Below, piece by piece: positions 19,161-27,794 of a stretch of 64,000 nt of DNA. The translations under genes were made by a program, and so were the position numbers. Each line of letters opens with the position of its first letter. The first letter of the stretch is position 1. The DNA comes from Aeromicrobium sp. 9AM. GTDB lineage: Bacteria > Actinomycetota > Actinomycetes > Propionibacteriales > Nocardioidaceae. The stretch covers positions 2,491,832-2,555,831 of the forward strand of contig NZ_LR733304.1 of assembly GCF_902506105.1 (NCBI RefSeq), given 5' to 3'. The notes below the pieces were generated by a model. It ran no database searches. It worked only from the letters and a program-made list of their open reading frames with translations, and was not told where the DNA came from.

Positions 19161-19187
19161 GTTTCCACTTATGCTCTACAGTGAAAC
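19161..19187 (+). promoter_or_regulatory. imperfect inverted repeat before the drug exporter
   Basis: GTTTCCACT (19161-19169) and AGTGAAAC (19180-19187) are inverted arms, one base different, around a ten-base centre. A further TTTCCACTTCC lies at 19197-19207. The position 38-64 bases before the exporter start suits a repressor such as the nearby TetR. Inference only. Confidence 0.4.
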
Positions 19188-19224
19188 GGAAGAGACTTTC
19201 CACTTCCTCGTATTGGAGCCACCC

Positions 19225-20727
19225 ATGACCGACACCTTGGTCGCCGACCGGCGCCAGGCCGCACCGCCTGACCACGCGGACAACCCGCACCACACCACCC
19301 GCTGGCTGATCCTCGGCGTGATCGCCCTGGCCCAGCTCATGGTCGTGCTCGACGCCACGATCGTGAACATCGCGCTGCCCACCGCGCAGGAGTCGCTCGG
19401 GTTCTCGAACGACAACCGGCAGTGGATCGTGACCGGGTACGCCCTCGCGTTCGGCTCGCTGCTCCTGCTGGGCGGCCGGCTCAGCGACCTGGTCGGCCGC
19501 AAGCCCATGTTCCTCACCGGCCTGGTCGGTTTCGCCGCCGCATCCGCGATCGGTGGCGCCGCGCAGAACTTCGAGATGCTCGTCTCAGCCCGTGTCGCGC
19601 AAGGCATCTTCGGCGCGCTCCTGGCCCCCGCAGCGCTCTCACTGCTGACCGTCACGTTCACGGACGCCGCCGAGCGCGCCAAGGCGTTCGCGATCTTCGG
19701 TGCGATCTCCGGTGGCGGTGGCGCCATCGGCCTGATGCTCGGCGGAGCCCTCACGGAGTACCTGTCCTGGCGCTGGTGCCTGTACGTCAACGTGCCGATC
19801 GCGGTCGTTGCCGTGATCGGCGGGATGCTGATGCTCAAGAAGCAGGCTCGCGAGGAGAACGCGCCCAAGCTCGACATCCCCGGCACGGTCGTGGTCGTCG
19901 CCGGCCTGGTCTCGTTCGTCTACGGCCTGGCCAACGCCGAGTCCGACGGCTGGTCGAGCGCGACCACCCTGATCTGCGTCGTCGCCGGCCTGGCCCTGCT
20001 CGCGGCGTTCGCCGTGATCGAGAACCGCGTCGAGAACCCGCTCCTGCCGCTGCACATCGTCTGGGATCGCACGCGCGGCGGATCGTTCCTCACCGTCGCG
20101 ATCATCGGCCTGGGCCTGTTCGCGGTCTTCCTGTTCCTGACCTACTACGTCTCGCTGACCCTCGGCTACTCGCCGCTCAAGACCGGCTTCGCGTTCACCC
20201 CGATGATCCTGGGCATCATGGCCACCGCCACCGGGTTCTCCGGTGTCGTCGCCCGGTTCGGGCCGAAGGTCCCGGTGTTCGCCGGCATGATGCTCGCCGC
20301 GGTCGGACTGGTGCTGTTCGCCCAGCTGGACCTCACCAGCACGTACGTCGCGAACATCCTGCCCGGCCTCATCATCACCGGTCTGGGTGTCGGACTGGCG
20401 ATGGCGCCGGCGTTCAGCGCCGCCACCTCGGGCGTCGATGCCGAGCACGCGGGTGTCGCATCCGCGGCGGTCAACACGTTCCAGCAGATCGGTGGCTCGA
20501 TCGGCACTGCGGTGCTGAGCGCGTTCGCCGCGACCGCGGCGTCGAGCTACCTCGACGGCAAGACACCCACCCCGCAGAACCAGGCACTCGCCGCGATGGA
20601 CAGCTACACCACTGTGTTCTGGTGGGGCGCCGGGATCTTCGCAGTCGGAGCCGTCATCTGCGGGCTCCTGCTCCGCCCGGGACCGATCACCGTCGACCCC
20701 GACGCGGCACCCGTCATGGCGCACTGA
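19225..20727 (+). CDS. DHA2 (EmrB/QacA) MFS drug exporter
   Basis: A 500-residue, 14-helix major-facilitator exporter. Start at the ATG at 19225, after TGGAG. The DHA2 marker LDATIVNIALPTAQESLG is at about 47-64 and the GRLSDLVGRKPMFLTG loop near 90-105. The motif GAISGGGGAIGLMLGGALTEYLSWRWCLYVNVPIA (about 158-192) is the antiporter motif C followed by the RWxFxxNxP sequence. It exports lipophilic or cationic compounds by proton antiport. Length is normal. It is divergent from the beta-helix gene and likely controlled through the repeats upstream. The substrate cannot be read from the sequence. Confidence 0.92.
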   Translation: MTDTLVADRRQAAPPDHADNPHHTTRWLILGVIALAQLMVVLDATIVNIALPTAQESLGFSNDNRQWIVTGYALAFGSLLLLGGRLSDLVGRKPMFLTGLVGFAAASAIGGAAQNFEMLVSARVAQGIFGALLAPAALSLLTVTFTDAAERAKAFAIFGAISGGGGAIGLMLGGALTEYLSWRWCLYVNVPIAVVAVIGGMLMLKKQAREENAPKLDIPGTVVVVAGLVSFVYGLANAESDGWSSATTLICVVAGLALLAAFAVIENRVENPLLPLHIVWDRTRGGSFLTVAIIGLGLFAVFLFLTYYVSLTLGYSPLKTGFAFTPMILGIMATATGFSGVVARFGPKVPVFAGMMLAAVGLVLFAQLDLTSTYVANILPGLIITGLGVGLAMAPAFSAATSGVDAEHAGVASAAVNTFQQIGGSIGTAVLSAFAATAASSYLDGKTPTPQNQALAAMDSYTTVFWWGAGIFAVGAVICGLLLRPGPITVDPDAAPVMAH

Positions 20728-20743
20728 GCCTGCGCCGCGCCCT

Positions 20744-20785
20744 GCCCGCGACCCGTCACGGCCATCGGCCGGGCGGGTCGTGGGC
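20744..20785. terminator. hairpin between convergent genes, probable bidirectional terminator
   Basis: GCCCGCGACCCG (20744-20755) pairs with CGGGTCGTGGGC (20774-20785) with one mismatch across an 18-base loop. It lies in the 70-bp gap between the exporter and the convergent lipoprotein gene. There is no T-run, as usual for high-GC actinobacteria. Confidence 0.55.
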
Positions 20786-20797
20786 TGTCCAGTCCGA

Positions 20798-21208
20798 TCA
20801 GCGTTGGGCCAGCACCTGCACGTGACAGGGTCCGTCAGCGGTTGCGGGAACACCGTTGAGCACAAACCGGGCCGAGCCGCCGGCGGCGACGTTGGGCACC
20901 TGCCGGGTCTTGGCCTTCTCCTCGCCGCCGGCCGCCTCGCCGACGTAGACCGTGACCTGGAAGGTCACCTTGGCCTTGGTCTCGTTGGCCACGTAGCCCG
21001 AGCTGTTCCACGTGCCCTTGGGGCCCTTGTCGCAGCGGAACTTCGAGAGCGCTTCCGGTGCGGGGGTGCCCGTCGGCGGGGCAACGGTCGGCTTGGTCGT
21101 TGCCGTGGTCGGCGCGGCAGTCGTCTTGGTCGCCTTGGCCTGCGGGGCACCCGACCCGCCACCGCAGCCGGCGAGCACCAGGATCAGGGCCACCGCGAGC
21201 GTACGCAT
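20798..21208 (-). CDS. small lipoprotein of unknown function
   Basis: A 136-residue exported lipoprotein. The short signal peptide ends in the lipobox LVLAGC (Cys15), then comes a Lys/Thr/Pro-rich linker (KATKTTAAPTTATTKPTVAPP), then an about 80-residue domain (FRCDKGPKGTWNSSGYVANETKAKVTFQVTVYVGEA) with a Cys pair (Cys59 region and Cys130 region). The domain resembles the FxLYD-like fold that measures extracellular protein tails, by pattern only. No operon partner. Confidence 0.7.
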   Translation of the reverse strand: MRTLAVALILVLAGCGGGSGAPQAKATKTTAAPTTATTKPTVAPPTGTPAPEALSKFRCDKGPKGTWNSSGYVANETKAKVTFQVTVYVGEAAGGEEKAKTRQVPNVAAGGSARFVLNGVPATADGPCHVQVLAQR

Positions 21209-21324
21209 GGGGTCATCCCATCACGCAACGCCAGCGACGGACCGGAGGCGCGCCCCGCTGTGGAGGCCTTCGCGGCCGGCGCGGCCGACGAGATACTATG
21301 ACGTCCTACTAACTGAGGAGCACC

Positions 21325-22188
21325 ATGAGCGGGATCGACAGGGTCGGGGTCATCGGCGGAGGGCTGATGGGCTCTGGCATCACCGAGGTCGCCGGCCGGG
21401 CCGGACTGGACGTGATCGTGGTCGAGGTCAACGCCGATGCGGCCAAGGCCGCCGCCGGGCGAGTCGAGGGCTCGTTGCGTAGGGCCGAGTCGCGCGGCAA
21501 GATCACCGCCGACGAGGTCACCGCCGTGCTGGAACGCATCACGTTCACCGACGACCTCGAGGCCCTGGCCGACCGCGACCTGGTCGTCGAGGCCGCCTCG
21601 GAGGACGAGTCCACCAAGCTCGACCTGTTCCGCCGGGTCGGGCAGATCCTGGACAAGGACGATGCGATCCTGGCCTCCAACACGTCCTCGATCCCCATCG
21701 TCAAGCTCGGCGCCGTGTCCGGCCGCGCGCATCACGTCATGGGTGTCCACTTCTTCAACCCCGCACCCGTCATGCAGCTCGTCGAGCTCATCCCCTCACT
21801 CACCACCTCCGCGGCGACCCTGGACCGGATGCGTTCGTGGGTCACCGAGACCCTCGGCAAGAAGCCGATCGATGCCACCGACCGCGCCGGGTTCATCGTC
21901 AACAGCCTGCTCGTGCCCTACCTGCTGTCGGCGATCCGCATGTACGAGGCCGGCTACGCCTCCGCCGAGGACATCGACCGCGGCATGGTGCTGGGCTGCG
22001 GCCACCCCATGGGGCCGCTCGCGCTGTCCGACCTCATCGGCCTCGACACCCTCAAGGCCATCGGCGAGTCGATGTACGACGAGTTCAAGGAACCTCTCTA
22101 CTCCCCGCCGCCGCTGCTCGACCGCATGGTCGACGCCGGCCTCCTCGGCAAGAAGACCCAACAGGGCTTCTACGGCTACGAGAAGTAG
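21325..22188 (+). CDS. 3-hydroxybutyryl-CoA dehydrogenase
   Basis: A 287-residue 3-hydroxyacyl-CoA dehydrogenase, which interconverts 3-hydroxybutyryl-CoA and acetoacetyl-CoA with NAD(P). The Rossmann motif VGVIGGGLMGSGITEV opens the protein, with the acidic residue of the cofactor site in VIVVEVNADAAK. Catalytic-domain signatures ILASNTSSIPIVKL and HVMGVHFFNPAPVMQLVELI hold the catalytic His and Asn, and DRAGFIVNSLLVPYL starts the C-terminal helical dimer domain. A GAGGAG ribosome site precedes the ATG. Length is standard. It is monocistronic here; thiolase and hydratase are not adjacent. Confidence 0.93.
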   Translation: MSGIDRVGVIGGGLMGSGITEVAGRAGLDVIVVEVNADAAKAAAGRVEGSLRRAESRGKITADEVTAVLERITFTDDLEALADRDLVVEAASEDESTKLDLFRRVGQILDKDDAILASNTSSIPIVKLGAVSGRAHHVMGVHFFNPAPVMQLVELIPSLTTSAATLDRMRSWVTETLGKKPIDATDRAGFIVNSLLVPYLLSAIRMYEAGYASAEDIDRGMVLGCGHPMGPLALSDLIGLDTLKAIGESMYDEFKEPLYSPPPLLDRMVDAGLLGKKTQQGFYGYEK

Positions 22189-22213
22189 TCGCTGGGCGGG
22201 CGGGTGGTGGCCT

Positions 22214-22747
22214 TCAGGCCGCCGGCCCCTTGCTTCGGACGTCCGCGACCGACTGCATCGCCTCGCGGAGCTCGCCGAGCCACTCGTCCTCGTGTTGTCC
22301 GACCAGCCTGACGCACCAGGCCAGGGCGTCGGCGCGTGAGCGAGCGACGCCGGCATCGACCAAGGTGTCCAGGACGAGCCGCTGCGGCTGACGCAACCGC
22401 GTCATGACCGGCGCTGCCACGTGGGTCCACAGCTCCGCGTACGAGTCCTCGCCCCGGCCAACGGTCACGCCCCAGGAGACCTTGGCCTGGTAGCGGTGCT
22501 CCGCCTCGCGCGCGATCTCGATCCGCTTGTCGCGGGTCTCCTCACGAAAGGCCTTGGCACGGCCCGCGCGCGCCTCAGCGCGGATCGCATCGGTCGCACT
22601 TTCGTCCTGCTCGACGTCGGGGATGCTCAGCCGGACCGTGATCTCCTCGCGATCGGTGACCACGTGTGCCGGGCTCTGCTGCCAGTCGGCCGGGAGGCGG
22701 CCGGTGAACCACCCTGCCACGCGCTCGCGCGCCTCATCGGTAATCAT
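22214..22747 (-). CDS. hypothetical protein with C-terminal ribbon-helix-helix-like segment, probably autoregulated
   Basis: The start is at the ATG at 22747 (MITDEARERVAGWFTG), inside an AT-rich palindrome. The 177-residue product has a charged central helix rich in Glu/Arg (AEARAGRAKAFREETRDKRIEIAREAEHRYQAKV) and a C-terminal segment LVLDTLVDAGVARSRADALAWCVRLVGQHEDEWLGELREAM. That last segment has the pattern of ribbon-helix-helix regulators (short strand, SRADAL helix, second helix). A DNA-binding role is inferred from this and from the operator overlapping its own start. I do not recognise the full-length family. No toxin-like partner is adjacent. Confidence 0.65.
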   Translation of the reverse strand: MITDEARERVAGWFTGRLPADWQQSPAHVVTDREEITVRLSIPDVEQDESATDAIRAEARAGRAKAFREETRDKRIEIAREAEHRYQAKVSWGVTVGRGEDSYAELWTHVAAPVMTRLRQPQRLVLDTLVDAGVARSRADALAWCVRLVGQHEDEWLGELREAMQSVADVRSKGPAA

Positions 22748-22763
22748 GATTACATCATTACAC
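22740..22763 (-). promoter_or_regulatory. AT-rich palindromic operator overlapping a start codon
   Basis: GTAATCATGATTAC (22740-22753) is a perfect 14-bp palindrome whose centre is the gene's ATG; a third half-site GTAATGAT follows directly on the coding strand (22761-22754). In DNA of this GC content such an AT-rich array over the -10/start region suggests autorepression. Confidence 0.55.
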
Positions 22764-22793
22764 CGCACGCTCCCGGAGACAAGGATCGGACTG

Positions 22794-23390
22794 CTAAGGC
22801 TCGATCACCCGGTCGTCGCGGTGCGCGCCGAAGAACTCCGCCTGCCGGGTCATGATGTCGCGCATGCCGGCGCCCTTGCCGACGCCATAGACCGTGCCGC
22901 CGAAGTCGAGCTCGCGCTGGATCGCCCAGATCTCGTCGTGCCGGTCCGGCGAGAACATCTGCGCCGGATCGCCGACGGCGACCCACCCGATCGGCAGCGA
23001 CTCCCCCGAGCCGATGTGGGAGTTGACCTGCAGCACGCTGTTGATCCGCATCTCCGAGCCCGTCTCGACGCTCGAGCCCGGGAACAACGATGCGCCGGTG
23101 GCGATGAAGACCTCGGTGGCGATCGTCGCACCGTTGACGTGCGCATGCGGCCCGATCAACACGTCGTCGCCGATCGACACCGGGTGGCTCGCCCGCCCAC
23201 GTACGAGCGCGTGCTCCATGACGACCACCCGCGCACCGATCGACACGCTGCCGTCTTCTGCCGTGACGACTGCCCCGTGCAGGATGCGCGCGTCGGCACC
23301 GATCGTGACGTCACCACTGATGACGGCAGTCGGCGCGACGTACGCGGTCGGGTCGATCCGGGGGCTGGCTCCGCGATGCTCGATCAACAT
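22794..23390 (-). CDS. gamma-carbonic-anhydrase-like hexapeptide-repeat protein
   Basis: A 198-residue left-handed beta-helix protein. Hexapeptide turns are visible from about 14 to 135 (APTAVISGDVTIGADARILHGAVV, SIGARVVVMEHALVRG, VSIGDDVLIGPHAHVNGATI). The His residues in HGAVV, MEHALV and GPHAHV are placed like the three zinc ligands of gamma-class carbonic anhydrases, although the usual spacing HxxxxH is not clearly complete. The C-terminal helix region (AEFFGAHRDDRVIEP) extends the fold. It could be a carbonic anhydrase homologue or an acyltransferase. It ends two bases from the MFS gene on the same strand and is probably cotranscribed with it. Confidence 0.8.
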   Translation of the reverse strand: MLIEHRGASPRIDPTAYVAPTAVISGDVTIGADARILHGAVVTAEDGSVSIGARVVVMEHALVRGRASHPVSIGDDVLIGPHAHVNGATIATEVFIATGASLFPGSSVETGSEMRINSVLQVNSHIGSGESLPIGWVAVGDPAQMFSPDRHDEIWAIQRELDFGGTVYGVGKGAGMRDIMTRQAEFFGAHRDDRVIEP

Positions 23391-23392
23391 GA

Positions 23393-24706
23393 TCAGACGT
23401 TATCGCCCGCGCTGGCCGGCTGCGGGACTCCGTTGGCGACCGGCGGGAGGCGCGGCTCGACCCACAGCACCGACACCGCGATCACCACCAGCACCCCGAC
23501 CAGCAGCATCCCGATCCAGGCAGCACCGAGTCCGCGATCGATCAGGAAGCCGGCGACGGGTGGCCCCGTGACCGAGGCCGCCTGGAAGCCCGCAGAGCTC
23601 ATGGCGTTGTAGCGGCCACGCAGGTGGTCGGGAGCCAGGTCGTTGACCATCGCGGGAACCGTCGGTTGCAGCAGCGTCTCGCCGAGCGCGAAGACCGAGG
23701 CGCAGCCGGCGACGAGCATCGACGCCCCGAGGGTGCCGGGGATCCACGAGGAGGTACCCAGCAGCATCCACGAGACCGCCCACATGAGCGCCATCACCAC
23801 GACCACGCGCGTACGCCGCCGGCCCTCCATGTGGCGCAGCACGAGCAGCTGCAGCAGCACGATGACCAACGTGTTGGCGGCGAACGCCCAGCCCAGCGCC
23901 CGCGTCGACACCTCGCTCACCGCACGTGCGTACGCCGGCATGCCCGCGTTGAGCTGGGCATAGCCGATGAACGCCGCGGCGAACGAGAGCAGGGTCAGCG
24001 ACAGCACTGCGGGTCGGCGGAACAGAGCGAGATAGCTGATGCCGCCCGCATCGGCGTGCTCGTGCTCGTGCGCCTCCCCACGATGCGGACCCCCGACGTG
24101 GCGCAAGGGTCCGAGGAGGAGGACCAGGGCGGGCAGGTAGCTGGCGGCCTCAACGAGATACATGATCTGGAACGTGACCGGCCGTGACACGTCGGCGACG
24201 AAACCACCGACGATGCCGCCGACGCCGACGCCGAGGTTGAGCAACGCGAAGTTCATCCCGAAGTAGCGAGGCCGGATGCGGGACGGGACGATCGTCGCCA
24301 CCATGGACTGGGACGCGGGCCACGCCAGGCCGTACGACGAGCCGACCAGCGCAAGGCCGATGGCCGCGACCGGCACCGTCGTGGCGAACGCCATGATCAG
24401 CTGCCCGGTGAACGCCGCCACCAGGGCCGCGACCATGGTCTTGCGCGCGCCGATGCGATCGATGACGACCCCACCAGGGCCGAGCACCACGAACCCGGCC
24501 AGGGAGAGCAGCGCCATCAGCAGGCCGACGGTGTCGAGGCTGAAGCCGCGGATCTCGTGCAGGTAGACGACCCAGAACGGCAGGACGAGCCCGGTGCCGA
24601 TGAACTGGAACGCGACGACCGACAGCAACAGCCGGCCCTCGCGGGGCAGGTCGCTCCAGAAGCTGCTCAGGGGCGGGCGGTCGGGCTTGGCGCCGGCAGT
24701 GCTCAT
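23393..24706 (-). CDS. MFS transporter, 12-helix, unknown substrate
   Basis: A 437-residue major-facilitator protein if it starts at the ATG at 24706 (MSTAGAKPDRPPLSS); no clear ribosome site is present and an ATG at 24772 would add 22 residues, so the start is uncertain. It has about twelve helices, the loop GPGGVVIDRIGARKTMVAAL (about 66-85) matching MFS motif A, and a His-rich cytoplasmic loop (GPHRGEAHEHEHADAG, about 205-220) in the central region. Histidine clusters like this occur in metal- or pH-linked transporters, but no substrate is implied. It is divergent from the acyl-CoA synthetase gene. Confidence 0.85.
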   Translation of the reverse strand: MSTAGAKPDRPPLSSFWSDLPREGRLLLSVVAFQFIGTGLVLPFWVVYLHEIRGFSLDTVGLLMALLSLAGFVVLGPGGVVIDRIGARKTMVAALVAAFTGQLIMAFATTVPVAAIGLALVGSSYGLAWPASQSMVATIVPSRIRPRYFGMNFALLNLGVGVGGIVGGFVADVSRPVTFQIMYLVEAASYLPALVLLLGPLRHVGGPHRGEAHEHEHADAGGISYLALFRRPAVLSLTLLSFAAAFIGYAQLNAGMPAYARAVSEVSTRALGWAFAANTLVIVLLQLLVLRHMEGRRRTRVVVVMALMWAVSWMLLGTSSWIPGTLGASMLVAGCASVFALGETLLQPTVPAMVNDLAPDHLRGRYNAMSSAGFQAASVTGPPVAGFLIDRGLGAAWIGMLLVGVLVVIAVSVLWVEPRLPPVANGVPQPASAGDNV

Positions 24707-24853
24707 GCGTACGCAGGAGGAGGAGTCGTGGGCACGAACCCACTCTTGCCCATACGTCTGACAGGTACGCACAGAGGTCAGTCGGCTCGGGGTGCAACCT
24801 CCTCGCAGCGGGGTGCACGATAGACAGGAGCCACGTCACGCCAGGAGGCACTC

Positions 24854-26386
24854 GTGTTCTACCCGTTGACCGTCATGGACTTCCTCGACCGTGCTGTCAC
24901 GGTCTATCCCGACCGCATCGCCGTCATCGACGAGCCCGCCCAGCCTGCGGAGTCGTGGGGCGAGATCACGTACGCCGAGCTGGGTCGGCGGGCTCGCGCG
25001 CAGGCCGCGTCGCTGGATGAGATGGGCGTGCCGGTCGGCGGCCGGGTCGCGGTGGTGTCGCAGAACTCCGCGCGGTTGCTGACGTCGTTCTTCGGGGTCT
25101 CGGGCTGGGGCCGGGTGTTGGTGCCGGTCAACTTCCGGCTCGCAACGGCCGAGATCCGCTACATCGTCGAGCACTCCGGTGCCGAGGTGCTGATGGTCGA
25201 CCCCGACCTGCGTCACCTGGTCGACGAGGTCGAGTGCAAGCGGACGTTCGTGCTCGGCGAGGACGACGACAAGATCTGGGGATCGACAGCCGACCCGCAG
25301 CCATGGGCTGGCGACGAGGGCGCGACCGCGACGATCAACTACACCTCCGGCACGACCGCACGGCCCAAGGGCGTACAGCTCACGCATCGCAACAACTGGC
25401 TCAACGCGACGGTCTTCGGGTGGCAGGCGTCGGTCTCGGACCGCGACGTCTACCTGCACACGCTGCCGATGTTCCACGCCAACGGCTGGGGTCACCCGTT
25501 CGCGGCGACCGGCATGGGCGCCACCCACGTGGTCATCCGGCAGATCGACGGCACTGAGATCCTCAAGCGCATCGAGCGGCACGGGGTCACGTACCTGTGC
25601 GCGGCACCGGCGGTCGTGGCGGCCGCGCTCGACGCCGCGAAGACCTGGGACGGCGAGATCCCCGGCCGTGACCGCGTACGCATCATCGTCGCCGGCGCTC
25701 CGCCGCCGACCCGCACGATCGAGCGCGTACGTGAGGAGCTGGGCTGGGAGTTCATCCAGATCTACGGGCTCACCGAGACCGCTCCCCTGCTGACGATGTC
25801 ACGCATGCGGGCTGAGTGGGACGACCTCGATCCGCACCAGCAGGCGGTCAACCTCGGCCGCGCCGGGGCGCCGGTGGTCGGCGTGCGCATGATGATCGAC
25901 GACGAGGGCGAGGTTTTGGCGCAGAGCAACCACAACCTCGAGGCGTACTGGGACAACCCCGAGGCCACCGCCGAGGCGCAGGCCGGCAACTGGTTCCACA
26001 CCGGCGACGGCGGCACGTTCGAGGACGGCTACATCGCGATCGCGGACCGCAAGAAGGACGTCATCATCACCGGCGGCGAGAACGTCTCGTCGATCGAGGT
26101 CGAGGACGCCCTGATGTCGCACCCGTCGATCAAGGAGGTCGCGGTCATCGGCATCCCCGACGACAAATGGGGCGAGCTCATCACGGCGCTGGTCGTGCTC
26201 GACCCCGACGAGGAGCCCGTCGACCAGGACGGTCTGATCGCGCACTGCCGAGAGCACCTCGCCGGCTACAAGTGCCCCAAGAGGATCGAGTTCCGCGACG
26301 AGCTCGCCCGAACGGCGACCGGCAAGCTGCAGAAGTTCAAGCTCCGCCAGCCGTTCTGGGAAGGCCACGACCGCCAGGTCAACTGA
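24854..26386 (+). CDS. acyl-CoA synthetase (ANL superfamily)
   Basis: A 510-residue AMP-forming ligase that activates a carboxylic acid to its CoA ester. The start is a GTG at 24854 with AGGAGG upstream. ANL motifs: phosphate loop INYTSGTTARPKGVQLTHRN (about 156-175), QIYGLTETAPLLTMSRM (about 302-318), GNWFHTGDGGTFEDG (about 377-391), the hinge ITGGENVSSIEVEDAL, and the A10 lysine motif GKLQKFKLRQPFW near 495. The presence of the A10 Lys suggests an active enzyme. It resembles the FadD/AlkK-type fatty- or aryl-acid ligases. A desaturase gene lies convergently downstream. Confidence 0.92.
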   Translation: MFYPLTVMDFLDRAVTVYPDRIAVIDEPAQPAESWGEITYAELGRRARAQAASLDEMGVPVGGRVAVVSQNSARLLTSFFGVSGWGRVLVPVNFRLATAEIRYIVEHSGAEVLMVDPDLRHLVDEVECKRTFVLGEDDDKIWGSTADPQPWAGDEGATATINYTSGTTARPKGVQLTHRNNWLNATVFGWQASVSDRDVYLHTLPMFHANGWGHPFAATGMGATHVVIRQIDGTEILKRIERHGVTYLCAAPAVVAAALDAAKTWDGEIPGRDRVRIIVAGAPPPTRTIERVREELGWEFIQIYGLTETAPLLTMSRMRAEWDDLDPHQQAVNLGRAGAPVVGVRMMIDDEGEVLAQSNHNLEAYWDNPEATAEAQAGNWFHTGDGGTFEDGYIAIADRKKDVIITGGENVSSIEVEDALMSHPSIKEVAVIGIPDDKWGELITALVVLDPDEEPVDQDGLIAHCREHLAGYKCPKRIEFRDELARTATGKLQKFKLRQPFWEGHDRQVN

Positions 26387-26395
26387 CCCGGGGCG

Positions 26396-27490
26396 TCAGG
26401 CGCTGGGGGCGCGGAGCTGGGCCGACAGCGGGCAGTCGAACGGATCGCGGGCGCGGAGCCCGACGTTGTTGAGGTAGTCGACCACGATCGCGTACGAGTG
26501 GAAGAGCCCGACCTCCATGTAGTCGATGCCTTCGCGCTCACAGTGCGCGCGTACGAGCGGCTGGACCTTCTTGAGGTTGCAGCGCGGCATGTTGGGGAAC
26601 AGGTGGTGCTCGATCTGGTAGTTGAGCCCGCCCATCGCCCAGTCGACGACCGGGTTGCCGCGGACGTTGCGCGACACCATGACCTGGCGGCGCAGGAAGT
26701 CCAGCTTCATCTCCGGCGGGATGATCGGCATGCCCTTGTGGGCCGGTGCGAACGACGCGCCGAGGCAGAACCCGAACACCGCCATCTGGATCGCGAAGAA
26801 CGAGAGCGCCTTGCCGAGCGGCAGGAACGTCAGCAGGATCGCGACGTACGCCGTGAGGCGTGAGACGACCAGGAACAGCTCGAGACGTCGCCACGGCTGG
26901 TTGGACTGCTTGTCGCGGGCGGCGCGGATCGACTCGGCGTGCAGGTTGAGGCCTTCGAGCGTCAGCAACGGGAAGAACAGCCAGCCCTGACGCTTGACGA
27001 ACCAGCCGGCGAAACCGCTCTGGCGTTGCTCGACGATGCCCGGCGTGAACGCGATCGCGCCCGGACCGATGTCGGGGTCGTAGCCCTCGAGGTTGGGGCC
27101 CTTGTGGTGCATGTTGTGCTTGGCCCGCCACCACGCGAAGCTCAGGCCGGCGAACGCCCCGGCGAGGATGCGCGCGGTCCAGGAGTTCCACGCCGCCGAG
27201 GTGAACATCTGGCGGTGAGCCGCGTCGTGACCGAGGAACCCGAACTGCGTCACGATGACGCCGAGGGCCGCAGCGAGGATCAGCTGGAACCACGAGTTGC
27301 CGAGCCAGAAGAATCCCGCCCAGATCGCGAAGAACGCGCCGACGTGCGCGCCGATCTGCAGCCAGTAGTAGATGTGCGCGCGCTCCAGCAGGCCGGATGC
27401 CTTGACGTCCTGCATCAGCTCGGTGAAATGACTGACGTACGTCGAGTCGCGGCTGGTGTCGATCTGGGCTTCTTGGGCTTCTTGCGTCAT
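26396..27490 (-). CDS. membrane fatty acid desaturase
   Basis: A 364-residue integral-membrane di-iron desaturase (DesA3-like acyl-lipid/acyl-CoA type). Start at the ATG at 27490, after GGAAGGGG. The three histidine boxes are present: LGHDAAH (about 95-101), KHNMHHKGPN (about 131-140) and YQIEHHLFPNMPR (about 298-310), which together ligate the iron pair. About four transmembrane helices are visible. The N-terminal cytoplasmic stretch is short (MTQEAQEAQIDTSRDSTY). It introduces a double bond using electrons from a ferredoxin/reductase not found here. A perfect palindrome lies 76 bp upstream. Confidence 0.95.
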   Translation of the reverse strand: MTQEAQEAQIDTSRDSTYVSHFTELMQDVKASGLLERAHIYYWLQIGAHVGAFFAIWAGFFWLGNSWFQLILAAALGVIVTQFGFLGHDAAHRQMFTSAAWNSWTARILAGAFAGLSFAWWRAKHNMHHKGPNLEGYDPDIGPGAIAFTPGIVEQRQSGFAGWFVKRQGWLFFPLLTLEGLNLHAESIRAARDKQSNQPWRRLELFLVVSRLTAYVAILLTFLPLGKALSFFAIQMAVFGFCLGASFAPAHKGMPIIPPEMKLDFLRRQVMVSRNVRGNPVVDWAMGGLNYQIEHHLFPNMPRCNLKKVQPLVRAHCEREGIDYMEVGLFHSYAIVVDYLNNVGLRARDPFDCPLSAQLRAPSA

Positions 27491-27794
27491 GTGCGGCCCC
27501 TTCCATTGAGGACCGTGCACGCATCATCGAGGCCTACCGCCACAGACTGTCTACGCCTTTCCACTATGGCACGCGTGCGTGCCATCGGCGCCGCGAGAAC
27601 CTGTGAACTTTGCGAGAACAGCATCGCCGCAGGTCGGAGGGTCGCCGCTCGAGGTTTGGCGGTGACGTACTCGCCCATCCGACCCCCGAAAGGGCGACCA
27701 GCTCACCGCTCGACGGTCAGGCAGTCAGCTCAGCACCAGCCCTTCGACGATCCCTGCTCCACTGTCCGGTGCAAAGCCTCACCTCAACGAGCGG
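27491..27794. other. 304-bp gap between desaturase and pyruvate carboxylase
   Basis: Apart from the 20-bp palindrome at 27566-27585 and the presumed desaturase promoter, I see no convincing ORF, RNA or repeat here. The rest is the 3' flank of pyruvate carboxylase. Confidence 0.5.
27566..27585 (-). promoter_or_regulatory. 20-bp palindrome upstream of the desaturase
   Basis: ATGGCACGC-GT-GCGTGCCAT has perfect nine-base arms and lies 76-95 bases before the desaturase start. TetR-type repressors of desaturase genes are known in mycobacteria; whether this is such a site is inference, and no regulator gene is adjacent. Confidence 0.55.
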
